From Clostridia bacterium (GTDB taxonomy: Bacteria; Bacillota; Clostridia; Christensenellales; Aristaeellaceae): DNA of 64,000 bases. Shown here in pieces: positions 15,282 through 24,308 of this stretch. The stretch lies in the NCBI GenBank assembly GCA_017397895.1, contig JAFQHP010000027.1, forward strand, positions 1-64,000. Direction: 5' to 3'. Within the stretch, counting starts at the first letter, position 1. Each line of letters begins with the position of its first letter. The translations under genes were made by a program, and so were the position numbers. The notes under the pieces are model-generated. The model was not told the DNA's origin, did not search any database, and saw only the letters and a program-made list of their open reading frames with translations.

Positions 15282-17639
15282 ATGAACGAACGTGCCCTTC
15301 GTGTATTGGAATTCACCAAAATCCGGGAAATGCTGGCGGCCTTTGCCCTGTCCGACGCAGGGAAGGAAGCCTGCCTTTCCCTTGTTCCCCTGCAGGAAAT
15401 TGCGGATGTGAACCGCGCCCTGGACGAAACGGAGGAAGCGGTGGTATGCCTCACGTATCTTGGCGGTAACCCGCTGACCTCCTTTGACGATGTGACGGAA
15501 TATATTTCCCTTTCCCAAAAGGGCGCCACCTTGTCCCCCAAGGCGCTGCTGAACGTAGCCCAGTCCCTACGCTCTGCCAGAATGGCCCGGGCCAGCCTGG
15601 TAACGGAAAAGGAGAATACCCCCCTGCTCACCGCCATGGCCTCCCGGCTGCAGCCCTTGCGTAACCTGGAAACAGACATCACCGAATCCATCCTCTCCGA
15701 AGAAGAAATATCCGACCATGCCAGCCCGGCCCTGGCCGATATCCGCCGGCATATCCGGGCCGCCAACAGCCGCATCCGGGAAAAGCTGAACGCCATGGCC
15801 CACGGCGCCGGCTATTCAAAATACCTGATGGAATCCATCGTCACCGTCCGCAACGGCCGCTTTGTGCTGCCCGTCAAGGCAGAACACCGCGCCAATGTGC
15901 CGGGCCTTGTGCACGACCAGTCCGCCACCGGCGCCACCCTCTTTATCGAGCCCATGGCCGTGGTGGAAATGGGCAATGACCTGAAAGAATGGCACGGCAA
16001 GGAGCGGGAAGAAATCGAACGCATCCTGGCTGCCCTGTCTGCTCAGGTGGGCGAAAACGGCGGCATGATCCTGGCCAACCAGGATATCCTCACCCACCTG
16101 GATTTCGCCTTTGCCAAAGGCACCCTCTCCCGGGATCTTTCCTGCGTCCGCCCCAAGATGAACGACCGGGGCAAGGTGAACCTGGTCCGGGTGCGTCATC
16201 CCCTCATTGACCGGGAAAAGGTGGTGCCCTGCAATTTGTGGCTTGGGGATCAGTTCACCACCCTCATCATCACCGGCCCCAACACCGGCGGCAAAACCGT
16301 CACCCTCAAAACCCTGGGGCTGATGACCCTCATGGCCCAGAGCGGCCTGCATGTGCCCGGTGCCCTGGGCACCGAACTTTCCACCTTCCACGAGGTGTAT
16401 GCCGATATCGGCGACGAACAGTCCATCGAGCAGAGCCTGTCCACCTTCTCCTCCCACATGACCAACATCGTTTCCATCATGGAAAACGTAACGGAGAGGG
16501 ACCTGGTGCTCTTTGACGAATTGGGCGCCGGCACTGACCCCACCGAAGGCGCCGCCCTGGCCCAGGTGATTTTGAACGCCCTGCTGAAAATCCGGGTACG
16601 CTCCATGGCCACCACCCATTACAGCGAGCTGAAGGCCTACGCCCTGTCCACCAAGGGCGTGGAAAACGCCAGCGTGGAATTTGACGTATCCACCCTCCGG
16701 CCCACCTACCGCCTGTCCATCGGCGTGCCCGGCAAGTCCAACGCCTTTGAAATCAGCCGCCGTCTGGGCCTGCCCGAATACCTGATCCAGGAAGCAAAGG
16801 CTCTCCTTTCCCACGACACCATCCGCTTTGAGGATGTGATCGCCAATGCGGAATACCATCGTCAGGTGGCGGAAAAGGAAAGAGAACTGGCAGAAGCTGC
16901 CCGGCAGGAAACGGTGCAGCTGCGCAACGAAGCGGAAAAGCTCTACCGGGATATGGAAGAGCGCAAGGAATCCTCCACCCGCAAGGCCAAGGAAGAAGCA
17001 AAGCGCATCCTGGAAAAAGCCAAGCGGGATGCCGATATGATCATCTACGATCTCAAGCGCCTCAAAAAGAGCGCCAACGTGCCCGACCACGAAGTGAACG
17101 CCCTGAAAAAAAAGATGGAAAAATCCATCGACGATATGTCAGAAGGGCTGAAGGTGAATACCGCCTCCCTGGCAGAGCCTCCCAAGGAACTGAAAAAGGG
17201 CGATACCGTGGAGATTGTGACCCTGGGCACCAAAGGCACCGTATTGGAATTGCCCGACAGCAAGGGCGAAGTAATGCTCCAGGCCGGCATTATGAAAACC
17301 AAAGTGCACATCAGCCAGCTGCGCCTGGTGCAGGAAAAGCAAAAGCAAAAGCCCGTCACCTCCGTCAAGGCACGCACCGGCGCCATGGACCGCACCGTGC
17401 TGATGCAGTGCGACGTGCGGGGCATGGCCCTGGACGAAGCCATGGTGGCGGTGGACAAATATTTTGACGAAGCGGTACTGGCCCGGCTCAATGAAGTGAC
17501 CGTGGTACACGGCAAAGGCACCGGCGTGCTGCGGGAGGGCCTGCAGCGGTATTTCAAAACCCACGGCCATGTAAAAAGCTTCCGCCGGGGGCTGTACGGC
17601 GAAGGGGAAGACGGCGTAACCATCGTCACCCTGAAATAA
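15282..17639 (+). CDS. mutS2: Endonuclease MutS2 with Smr domain
   Basis: MutS2 ATPase, linked to suppression of recombination and to ribosome collision rescue in Bacillus (as RqcU). Domains: an N-terminal core and clamp helices (1-300), an ABC ATPase with Walker A GPNTGGKTVTLKT (about 330), Q-loop/signature region STFSSHMTNI and Walker B LFDELGAGTDP, a long coiled coil (about 515-630), a KOW-like beta segment, and a C-terminal Smr nuclease domain (CDVRGMALDEA, HGKGTGVLREGL). The 785-residue length is typical. AAGGAG precedes the ATG. It leads an operon with a two-component system and ispE. Confidence 0.95.
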   Translation: MNERALRVLEFTKIREMLAAFALSDAGKEACLSLVPLQEIADVNRALDETEEAVVCLTYLGGNPLTSFDDVTEYISLSQKGATLSPKALLNVAQSLRSARMARASLVTEKENTPLLTAMASRLQPLRNLETDITESILSEEEISDHASPALADIRRHIRAANSRIREKLNAMAHGAGYSKYLMESIVTVRNGRFVLPVKAEHRANVPGLVHDQSATGATLFIEPMAVVEMGNDLKEWHGKEREEIERILAALSAQVGENGGMILANQDILTHLDFAFAKGTLSRDLSCVRPKMNDRGKVNLVRVRHPLIDREKVVPCNLWLGDQFTTLIITGPNTGGKTVTLKTLGLMTLMAQSGLHVPGALGTELSTFHEVYADIGDEQSIEQSLSTFSSHMTNIVSIMENVTERDLVLFDELGAGTDPTEGAALAQVILNALLKIRVRSMATTHYSELKAYALSTKGVENASVEFDVSTLRPTYRLSIGVPGKSNAFEISRRLGLPEYLIQEAKALLSHDTIRFEDVIANAEYHRQVAEKERELAEAARQETVQLRNEAEKLYRDMEERKESSTRKAKEEAKRILEKAKRDADMIIYDLKRLKKSANVPDHEVNALKKKMEKSIDDMSEGLKVNTASLAEPPKELKKGDTVEIVTLGTKGTVLELPDSKGEVMLQAGIMKTKVHISQLRLVQEKQKQKPVTSVKARTGAMDRTVLMQCDVRGMALDEAMVAVDKYFDEAVLARLNEVTVVHGKGTGVLREGLQRYFKTHGHVKSFRRGLYGEGEDGVTIVTLK

Positions 17640-17654
17640 AAGGAGGAACCAACA

Positions 17655-18344
17655 ATGTCCGAAAAGCATAAGATTCTGGTTGTGGACGACGACCCCAATA
17701 TTGCCCGGCTTGTCAGCCTGTACCTGGAAAAGGAAGGCTATCGGGTGCTGGTGGAAACAAGGGGCGATACCGCCGTATCCGCTTTTCGGAAGGATCCCCC
17801 TGCCCTGATGCTGTTGGACATCATGCTGCCCGGCATGGACGGCTGGCAGGTGTGCCGCACCGTCCGGCAGTTTTCCAATATCCCCATCATCATGCTCTCC
17901 GCCAAGGACGAAACCTTCGATAAGGTGCTGGGGCTGGAACTGGGGGCGGATGATTATATCACCAAGCCCTTTGAAGGCAAGGAGCTGGTGGCCCGGGTGA
18001 AGGCAGTGCTGCGCCGCGCCGGCCAGAACGATACCGAGGACGATACTGTCTCCTTCCCCGGCCTTTCCATCAGCCTGGAAAAGTACGAAGTGTATTTCCA
18101 GGGCAAGCTCATCGAAATGCCCCCCAAGGAGCTGGAAGTGCTCCATTTCCTGGCCTCCCACAAAAACCGGGTGTTCACCAGAGAACAGCTGCTTGAGCAG
18201 GTGTGGGGCTTTGAATTTTTCGGCGACAGCCGCACGGTGGACGTGCATATCAAACGCCTGCGTGAAAAGCTGCAGGATACCGAAGCCCTGGGCTGGCAGA
18301 TCCGCACGGTATGGGGCGTGGGCTATAAATTTGAGGTGAAGTAA
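17655..18344 (+). CDS. OmpR/PhoB-type response regulator
   Basis: DNA-binding transcription regulator of a two-component system. The receiver domain (1-120) has the acidic pocket DDDPN, the phosphoacceptor Asp in LLDIMLPGMDGW (about residue 55), and the conserved Lys in DDYITKPFE. The winged helix (130-229) carries KELEVLHFLASHKNRVFTREQLLEQVWGF and the SRTVDVHIKRLREKL recognition helix. AAAGGAGG lies ahead of the ATG. It abuts the histidine kinase gene with no gap, so they form a cognate pair; the regulated genes cannot be read from the sequence. It resembles WalR/ResD-type regulators in general form. Confidence 0.93.
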   Translation: MSEKHKILVVDDDPNIARLVSLYLEKEGYRVLVETRGDTAVSAFRKDPPALMLLDIMLPGMDGWQVCRTVRQFSNIPIIMLSAKDETFDKVLGLELGADDYITKPFEGKELVARVKAVLRRAGQNDTEDDTVSFPGLSISLEKYEVYFQGKLIEMPPKELEVLHFLASHKNRVFTREQLLEQVWGFEFFGDSRTVDVHIKRLREKLQDTEALGWQIRTVWGVGYKFEVK

Positions 18345-19850
18345 ATGCGCAGGGGAAGTATGTTTTCCCGGCTGCTGATCGGCTTTCTGGCGGTTATTTT
18401 TCTGTGCGTGGGGGTATTGTTTTCCCTGTCTTACTACCACCTGCGCTCCGCCCGCATCGAAAGCCGCATGCAGGCCCTGAAAACCCAGGCCCGGGAAATG
18501 GCGTATCTTGCCGCCCAGCTGCCTTCCGATACCATCCCCCGTGCTTTCGGCCAGGCCTCACCCACCGAAAAGCTGATGAAATGGAAGGCGGACAGGGTGT
18601 ACCAGCAATACAACGCCTACATCATCGTTTATGACCGCAACGGCAACCAGCGTACCTACTATAACGAAAAAACACTGCAGGACCAGAGTATGCAATACCT
18701 GCCCAGCCAGGAGCAGTTTTCCAGTTACCTGTCCCAGGTGATCCAGGGGCAGGAGATTGTGGTGCAGACGGACAGCAATGCCGGTCCCCTGTTCACCGTC
18801 ATCGTGCCCCAAACGCAAACCAGCATCATCAATAACCGCCAGACCGTCACCGGCCTGGTGCTCATCCAGACGGCCGCCCAGACCGTCCATGCCTCCTACC
18901 GGGACCTGGTGTGGCAGGTAGCGGTAGCCGCCATTGCCATTTCCATTGCCGCCGTGCTGGTGGCATTCCTGTATTCCCGGCGCATGACCCGGCCTCTGAT
19001 TGCCATGGAAAAGGCCGCCAATCAGATGGCATCCGGAGATTTCACCGCCCGGGCCCCGGAGGAAGGCACCCGGGAAATGCTGGCCCTGTCCGCATCCTTT
19101 AATCAGATGGCGGAAAAATTGTCCCGCCAGGAGCAAAGCCGCCGGGATTTTGTGGCCAATGTATCCCACGAACTGCGCTCCCCTATCACCTCCATCCAGG
19201 GCTTTGCCCAGGGGCTTTTGGACGGCACCATCCCCAAAGAAGATCAGGACCAGTACCTGTCCATCATCACCGACGAAACCCACCGGCTTTCCAAGCTGAT
19301 TGCATCCCTTTTGAACCTCTCCCGCATGGAAAGCGACGAAACCAGCCTGAGCTTCACCGATTTTGACGTGAACGAGCGGCTGCGCCGGGTGATTATCGCC
19401 CGGATGAACCAGCTGGAGGAAAAGCAGCCGGAAATTGAAACAGATTTTGAAAACGATCCCTGTATGGTGCAGGCCGATGCCGATCAGGTGCACCAGGTGC
19501 TGGTGAACCTGCTGGACAACGCCATCAAGTTCACCCCCGAAAAGGGCTGCATTTCCCTGTCCACCCGGGAAGAAAACGATCTTGTGTACCTCACCGTGAA
19601 GGACAACGGCCAGGGCATCCTGCCGGAGGATGCGCCCCACATTTTCGATCGCTTCTATAAGGCCGACAAGGCCCACACCACCGGCAAGGGCACCGGCCTT
19701 GGCCTTTCCATCTGCCAGCGCATCATGGAAAAGCACGGCCAGCACATCCGCCTGCTGCCAACGGACGTGGGCGCGGCATTTGAAATCACTTTGCGAAAGA
19801 GCAGCAAAACAGGAGGCAAGCATGCAGATACAGGCGCGGGCCAAGATTAA
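18345..19850 (+). CDS. Membrane sensor histidine kinase
   Basis: Partner of the adjacent response regulator. Residues about 7-30 are the first membrane helix; an extracytoplasmic sensing domain (about 35-185) precedes the second helix (about 190-210). Then come HAMP (RRMTRPLIAMEKAANQMASGDF), HisKA with the phosphoacceptor His in ANVSHELRSPITS, and HATPase with N box NLLDNAIKF, DNGQGI and GKGTGLGLSI. It is 501 residues. Translation starts immediately after the regulator stop. The 3' end overlaps the ispE start by 29 bp; its short basic tail after the ATPase domain is therefore shared coding sequence. The signal is unknown. Confidence 0.93.
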   Translation: MRRGSMFSRLLIGFLAVIFLCVGVLFSLSYYHLRSARIESRMQALKTQAREMAYLAAQLPSDTIPRAFGQASPTEKLMKWKADRVYQQYNAYIIVYDRNGNQRTYYNEKTLQDQSMQYLPSQEQFSSYLSQVIQGQEIVVQTDSNAGPLFTVIVPQTQTSIINNRQTVTGLVLIQTAAQTVHASYRDLVWQVAVAAIAISIAAVLVAFLYSRRMTRPLIAMEKAANQMASGDFTARAPEEGTREMLALSASFNQMAEKLSRQEQSRRDFVANVSHELRSPITSIQGFAQGLLDGTIPKEDQDQYLSIITDETHRLSKLIASLLNLSRMESDETSLSFTDFDVNERLRRVIIARMNQLEEKQPEIETDFENDPCMVQADADQVHQVLVNLLDNAIKFTPEKGCISLSTREENDLVYLTVKDNGQGILPEDAPHIFDRFYKADKAHTTGKGTGLGLSICQRIMEKHGQHIRLLPTDVGAAFEITLRKSSKTGGKHADTGAGQD

Positions 19851-20661
19851 CTGGGCCCTGGAAATCACAGGGCAGCGCCAGGACGGCTATCACCTATTGG
19901 ACGGCGTGATGCAGCCTTTGGCCCTTTGCGATGAACTGGAGATTCTGCCCTCCGATGCATTATCCCTGTCCATCGGCGGCGCAGCGCTGTCAGAAGGCGA
20001 AGACAACCTGGTTCTGAAGGCTGCCCGGGCCCTGCAGCGCCATACCGGCACCAATCAGGGCGCCGCCATCCGTCTTACCAAACGCATCCCCATGGGGGCG
20101 GGCCTTGGAGGCGGCAGCGCCGATGCGGCTGCTGCGCTGAAGGGGCTGAACCAATTGTGGCAAACGAACCTTTCTGTGGAAACGCTGCTTTCAATCGGTG
20201 TAACGCTTGGGGCCGACGTGCCCTTTTGCCTGATGGACACCCCCATGCGGGCCAGGGGTATCGGTGAAATTCTCACCCCTGTCCACTGCCTGCGCACCTG
20301 GCCGCTTTTGCTCATCCAGCCCTGCGAAGGCCTGTCCACCAAGGAAATTTTCACCGCCTACCACGAAAAAAATCCAACCGGCGGCAGCGTGGAAAACGTG
20401 ATGAAGGCCTTGGAAACGGGCGATCTTTCCCTGATGGAAAAAAGCGCCGTGAATATGCTGGAAGCGGTGTCCATCCCCAAAAGAGCCGCCATCGGCAGGG
20501 CAAAACAGGTGCTTTACGAACAGGGCGCTGCCTTTGCCCGCATGACCGGATCCGGCTCCGTGGTGTTCGGTGCGTTTGACACCATGGCCCGGGCAGAAGC
20601 GGCCCATCGGCTGCTTTCCACGGAATACAAAACCTGCATCCTGACAGAAACCGTCAAATGA
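19822..20661 (+). CDS. ispE: 4-diphosphocytidyl-2-C-methyl-D-erythritol kinase IspE
   Basis: GHMP kinase of the MEP isoprenoid pathway, phosphorylating CDP-methylerythritol; isoprenoids feed undecaprenyl carriers needed by MraY. The N-terminal ARAKINWALEI and DGYH, and the ATP loop PMGAGLGGGSADAAA, are diagnostic; the C-terminal MTGSGSVVFGAF closes the fold. It has 279 residues from ATG 19822, with AGGAGG upstream inside the kinase gene, so the 29-bp overlap is well supported. The terminator at 20665-20697 ends the operon. Confidence 0.95.
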   Translation: MQIQARAKINWALEITGQRQDGYHLLDGVMQPLALCDELEILPSDALSLSIGGAALSEGEDNLVLKAARALQRHTGTNQGAAIRLTKRIPMGAGLGGGSADAAAALKGLNQLWQTNLSVETLLSIGVTLGADVPFCLMDTPMRARGIGEILTPVHCLRTWPLLLIQPCEGLSTKEIFTAYHEKNPTGGSVENVMKALETGDLSLMEKSAVNMLEAVSIPKRAAIGRAKQVLYEQGAAFARMTGSGSVVFGAFDTMARAEAAHRLLSTEYKTCILTETVK

Positions 20662-20664
20662 ATA

Positions 20665-20697
20665 CAAAAAAACGGGTAGCTTTCGCCGCCCGTTTTT
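20665..20697. terminator. Bidirectional terminator between ispE and amidase gene
   Basis: A-rich run, then CGGG...CCCG stem with AAAAACGGG (to 20676) pairing with CCCGTTTTT (20689-20697), giving T-runs on both strands. It separates two converging genes. Confidence 0.85.
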
Positions 20698-20711
20698 ATT
20701 ATTTATCCAAT

Positions 20712-22028
20712 TTACTCCTGGGGTTCAATCAATCCCCTAAACACCGCAATTTCATACACGCCCTGGGCCATGCCCTCCGCCAGCCACTGCTGGTACACCG
20801 GCTGGGACAGAAGGTGCTCATCCTGCACATTGCTCATAAAGCCCATTTCGATCAGGAAGCAGATCATCTTGGCCCAGTTATTGCCCACAAAGCCGTCGCC
20901 CATGTGCACATAGCCGGTGGTGGTATCCAGCCGGTAGCCCACCTTCACCTTCATGGCGTCCAGCATCAGCTGGCCCATGTATTTGTAATCTTCCTTGCTG
21001 GCCACGGCCTTGGCATAATCGCTGTTGAGGGGGGTGTAAACGGAAAGGCCCCGCTTACCGGTATCCGCCCGGGTATCCGCATGGAGGCGCAGCATAATGA
21101 ACGCGCCGCCGTCCTCGGCAATCTGGCAGCGCTCCAGGTTGGTGTGGAACACATCCTGCACTTCCCGGGTCATTACCACCGTGGCGCCCTGGCGAATCAG
21201 TTCATCCCGCAGCTTTTCGCCGATTTCCATCACCACAATGCTTTCCTTGCGCATGGTCACCTTGCCCTGGGCCATGCCGCTGGTGCCGGAGGTATATCCC
21301 TCCAGCCCGGGGCCGAGGGGCTCCCTGACCATCTGGCCGTTTTCCTGATGGCCGGGGTCCACACACACAACCAGACCGGACAGGCGGCCTTCCGTCTTTT
21401 CCGGCGCCGGGCCGATCTGATAGGCCTTGCGGACGGTTGATTCCTTCTTCACCACTTCCTTGCCCGTGCAGATTTTAACGGTAGTCAGTGTGCGGGCATA
21501 GGTGATGGGCAGGGAAACTTCCCCTGCATATACCCCGTTTTCATCCGGGAAAACAAACATTTCGCCGCTTTCCTGCTTATTGCGGAACTGCAGCAGCATA
21601 TAATCGGTGCCGGGGGCTTCAAAGGAATAGGCAAAGCCCTCCACCGTTTCCGTCAGCACCAGGTTTTCCACCTTGGCATTGCTTTTTCCTTCCGGCACGG
21701 CATAATCAGGGCTCTTTTCCAGCTTCACGGATGCTGTACCCAAAGTGCTCTGCTTCAGGTTTTTCACCGTGACCTTCACGTTTCCGCCCTTGCCGGACCA
21801 GGGAAGCAGAATCTCGCCGGAAAATTCGCCGCCTTCGCCGTATACCACCGTCTTGCCGTTGGCATCCGGGGCGGTATATTCAATAATGGCAAACTGGGCA
21901 TCCTTCAATGTGAAGGAGTAATCCACCTTCCCTTCCCCTGCGGTTACCTCCACCTTGGTAGCGGCATAAGCGCCGGCGGTGATCATCATCAGTGCCATTA
22001 CCAGCACCGCAAAAAGCTTCTTGCTCAT
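20712..22028 (-). CDS. Exported N-acetylmuramoyl-L-alanine amidase (Amidase_3)
   Basis: Zinc-dependent peptidoglycan amidase that cuts between MurNAc and L-Ala. A signal peptide (MSKKLFAVLVMALMMITAGA) leads to two tandem beta-rich repeats of about 80 residues each (about 25-110 and 115-200), then a C-terminal Amidase_3 domain from about residue 225: zinc His in VCVDPGHQ, Glu in MRKESIVV, second His in LRLHADT and catalytic Glu in FLIEMGFMSN. It is 438 residues from ATG 22028; the long upstream extension is rejected because the promoter lies there. The repeats may be wall-binding. The amidase gene is divergent from the metallophosphoesterase. Confidence 0.9.
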   Translation of the reverse strand: MSKKLFAVLVMALMMITAGAYAATKVEVTAGEGKVDYSFTLKDAQFAIIEYTAPDANGKTVVYGEGGEFSGEILLPWSGKGGNVKVTVKNLKQSTLGTASVKLEKSPDYAVPEGKSNAKVENLVLTETVEGFAYSFEAPGTDYMLLQFRNKQESGEMFVFPDENGVYAGEVSLPITYARTLTTVKICTGKEVVKKESTVRKAYQIGPAPEKTEGRLSGLVVCVDPGHQENGQMVREPLGPGLEGYTSGTSGMAQGKVTMRKESIVVMEIGEKLRDELIRQGATVVMTREVQDVFHTNLERCQIAEDGGAFIMLRLHADTRADTGKRGLSVYTPLNSDYAKAVASKEDYKYMGQLMLDAMKVKVGYRLDTTTGYVHMGDGFVGNNWAKMICFLIEMGFMSNVQDEHLLSQPVYQQWLAEGMAQGVYEIAVFRGLIEPQE

Positions 22029-22060
22029 TCCTGTCACACCTTTAACGTAGAATTGCATAA

Positions 22061-22089
22061 AGTATACCACAATACACCCCTTTTCGCAA
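22061..22089 (-). promoter_or_regulatory. Promoter of the amidase gene
   Basis: Minus strand: -35 TTGCGA (22089-22084), 17-bp spacer, -10 TATACT (22066-22061) with TGTGG before the -10. Confidence 0.68.
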
Positions 22090-22118
22090 TTGCAAGACCG
22101 GCCCAAATATGCTACAAT
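22090..22118 (+). promoter_or_regulatory. Promoter of the metallophosphoesterase gene
   Basis: -35 TTGCAA (22090-22095), 17-bp spacer, -10 TACAAT (22113-22118). It abuts the divergent amidase promoter, so the two -35 boxes are neighbours. Confidence 0.68.
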
Positions 22119-22151
22119 TTGCTTACATCCCTTTTGTGAAAGGACGCTTTC

Positions 22152-23012
22152 ATGAACGAGCATAAAACCAAAAAGGCAAAAAAGCCCGGCCGTCTGGGCA
22201 AATGGCTGGCCCTGCTTCCGGCAGGCTGTGCGCTTTTGTATCCGCTGTATCTGGCACGGCAATTGGATGTGGTGGAAAAAACCTACATAAACGCCGCCCT
22301 GCCCCGGGCCTTTCAGGGGCTGAAAATTGCCTACATCTCCGATATCCACTGGGGCACCTTCTTTTCCGATGAGCGGCTGGAAACCCTCATTGAGAAGGTA
22401 AATGCCCTGGAAGCGGATGTGATCGTGCTAGGGGGCGATTATGCCGAGGATGCAGACGGCGCCCTGCGCTTCTGGCAAAAAAAGCCCGGCTTCAAGGCGA
22501 ACATTGCCACCCTGGCCGTCTTTGGCAATCATGACCGCACCCTGCCCGAAAGCCACCTGCCCCGTATTCAGCGGGCCATGAAGCAATCCGGCGTCATTCC
22601 CCTGGTAAACGACGTGTGGACCCTGGAAAAGAAGGGCAGCACCCTGGCCTTCTCCGGCATTGACGATTATTACAACGGCCATCCGGATTTGCGCAAAGTG
22701 GCCCGGCTGTCCGCAAAGACTGATTTTTCCATCTTCCTCCCCCACACGCCGGACGTGCTGCCGGATGCCTTTGCATTATCCGACCCGCCCTTTTTCCGCC
22801 TGGCCCTTTGCGGCCACACCCACGGCGGCCAGGTGGCGCTGTTTGGCTGGGCGCCCATTTCTTCCAGCGATCTTGGCAGCCGCTATCTTTCCGGCTGGTA
22901 TCATGAACATAACACAGATATCCTGGTATCCAACGGCGTGGGCGCATCCGATATGCCGGTCAGGCTCGGTGCCCGGCCCCAGATCCACCTGATCACCCTG
23001 CAATGCGAATAA
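22152..23012 (+). CDS. Membrane-anchored metallophosphoesterase (YkuE-like)
   Basis: Calcineurin-like phosphoesterase with a dinuclear metal centre. Motifs in order: DIHWG, GGDYAED, FGNHD, LPHTPD and CGHTHGG, covering all five blocks of the family. A hydrophobic segment (about residues 16-37, WLALLPAGCALLYPLYLA) forms an N-terminal anchor, as in YkuE, placing the enzyme outside the membrane. AAAGGA precedes the ATG. The DUF362 gene follows after 28 bp, so they are probably co-transcribed. Substrate is unknown; lipid phosphates are a common guess. Confidence 0.9.
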   Translation: MNEHKTKKAKKPGRLGKWLALLPAGCALLYPLYLARQLDVVEKTYINAALPRAFQGLKIAYISDIHWGTFFSDERLETLIEKVNALEADVIVLGGDYAEDADGALRFWQKKPGFKANIATLAVFGNHDRTLPESHLPRIQRAMKQSGVIPLVNDVWTLEKKGSTLAFSGIDDYYNGHPDLRKVARLSAKTDFSIFLPHTPDVLPDAFALSDPPFFRLALCGHTHGGQVALFGWAPISSSDLGSRYLSGWYHEHNTDILVSNGVGASDMPVRLGARPQIHLITLQCE

Positions 23013-23040
23013 AAACACACATCAGAAAGGAGCAATTCCC

Positions 23041-24129
23041 ATGCCCGGACAGGTACTTTTTTCCACCATGGCCTTTGCCCGCTATGAACAGGGCCAGACC
23101 CTCCCTGCCAAATTTGAACGGATGCTGAAAAAATCCGGCCTTGCCGAAAAGGTAAAAGGCAAGAAGGTAGCCATCAAAATGCACATCGGCGACGGTGTCA
23201 CCTATTCCACCATCCCGCCGGTGTTCGTCCGAAGCCTTGTGAAGTTTGTGCAAGACAGCGGCGCCGAATGTTTCATTACCGACCATTATGTCTACAGCCG
23301 CCATCCCGAACGCCGAGGCTACACCGCCGATAACCTGGGCTGCCCCGTGCTGGACGACTGCGGCTATTTCGGCAAGTATTATTACACCAAGGAAGTGGAT
23401 TTCAAGTCCTTCCGCCATGTGGACGTGGCTGGGCTGATCCATGACGCCGATTTCCTGATCGACTTTTCCCACGTCAAGGGCCACGGTGCCTGCGGCTACG
23501 GCGGCGCCTGCAAAAACATCTCCATGGGCTGCGTCACCGACCGTACCCGCCACGAAATTCACGGGCTGGAAGGCGGCCTGCTCTGGGACGAAAGCAAGTG
23601 CATCCACTGCAACAAGTGCATTGAAGCCTGCAACCACCACGCCAATCGCTTCGACAAAGACGGCAAATACAAAGTGAATTACCACGACTGCACCATGTGC
23701 CAGCACTGCGCCAAGGTGTGCCCCACCAAGGCCGTCACCCTGGACAGCCATGATTACGCCGATTTCCAGCAGGGCATGGCCCTTTGCACCAAAACGGTGC
23801 TGGATCTGTTCGGCCCGGAAAACGTTTTCTTCATCAATATGCTCATTTCCATCACTGCCCTGTGCGACTGCTGGGGCCTCACCACCCCTTCCCTGGTGCC
23901 GGATATCGGCGTGATGGCCAGCGATGATATTGTGGCCATCGAACGGGCCAGCCTGGATATGATCCGGTTTGAGGACCTGATTCCCCAGGGCGTGCCTATG
24001 GGCCTGAAGCTGGGGGACGAAGGCCACCTGTTCCAGCGCCTCCACGGCAAGGACCCCTACCTGCAGATCAAAATGCTGGAGGATATGGGCCTGGGTACCC
24101 AAAACTACCATCTGACAGAGATTAAATAA
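23041..24129 (+). CDS. DUF362 protein with two [4Fe-4S] motifs
   Basis: DUF362 domain protein fused to a ferredoxin-like segment. Residues about 1-180 show the DUF362 core, including the KMHIGDG and FLIDFSHVKGHG stretches. Residues about 185-240 carry two CxxCxxCxxxC clusters (CIHCNKCIEAC and CTMCQHCAKVC), typical of 2x[4Fe-4S] ferredoxins. The final third (about 245-362) continues DUF362. AAAGGAG precedes the ATG. An electron-transfer function is inferred; no partner is adjacent except the phosphoesterase. The gene ends in a strong terminator. Confidence 0.88.
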   Translation: MPGQVLFSTMAFARYEQGQTLPAKFERMLKKSGLAEKVKGKKVAIKMHIGDGVTYSTIPPVFVRSLVKFVQDSGAECFITDHYVYSRHPERRGYTADNLGCPVLDDCGYFGKYYYTKEVDFKSFRHVDVAGLIHDADFLIDFSHVKGHGACGYGGACKNISMGCVTDRTRHEIHGLEGGLLWDESKCIHCNKCIEACNHHANRFDKDGKYKVNYHDCTMCQHCAKVCPTKAVTLDSHDYADFQQGMALCTKTVLDLFGPENVFFINMLISITALCDCWGLTTPSLVPDIGVMASDDIVAIERASLDMIRFEDLIPQGVPMGLKLGDEGHLFQRLHGKDPYLQIKMLEDMGLGTQNYHLTEIK

Positions 24130-24137
24130 CCATCCCC

Positions 24138-24164
24138 CCCCCGCACGAAGCGGGGGTTTCTTTT
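24138..24164 (+). terminator. Terminator after the DUF362 gene
   Basis: GC-rich stem CCCCCGC (24138-24144), loop ACGAA, GCGGGGG (24150-24156), followed by TTTCTTTT. Confidence 0.88.
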
Positions 24165-24247
24165 GCGGTAAATTGACATTTTCTCCACAACTTTGGCCAC
24201 TTTGTGCCATTTGGAGAATATGCGTATTTTTTTCGCCTGTTTTGCCC

Positions 24248-24275
24248 TTGACGCTGTTTGTGACCCTGCTATAAT
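24248..24275 (+). promoter_or_regulatory. Promoter of the ABC exporter operon
   Basis: -35 TTGACG (24248-24253), 16-bp spacer, -10 TATAAT (24270-24275), 33 bp before the GTG start. Confidence 0.78.
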
Positions 24276-24308
24276 GTAGGAGATTTTATTTTGCGGAGGT
24301 ATACAAAG

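Noticed and set aside
15816-17090. 424-codon minus-strand frame in mutS2
   Set aside because: Antisense to the ATPase and coiled coil of MutS2; no independent support.
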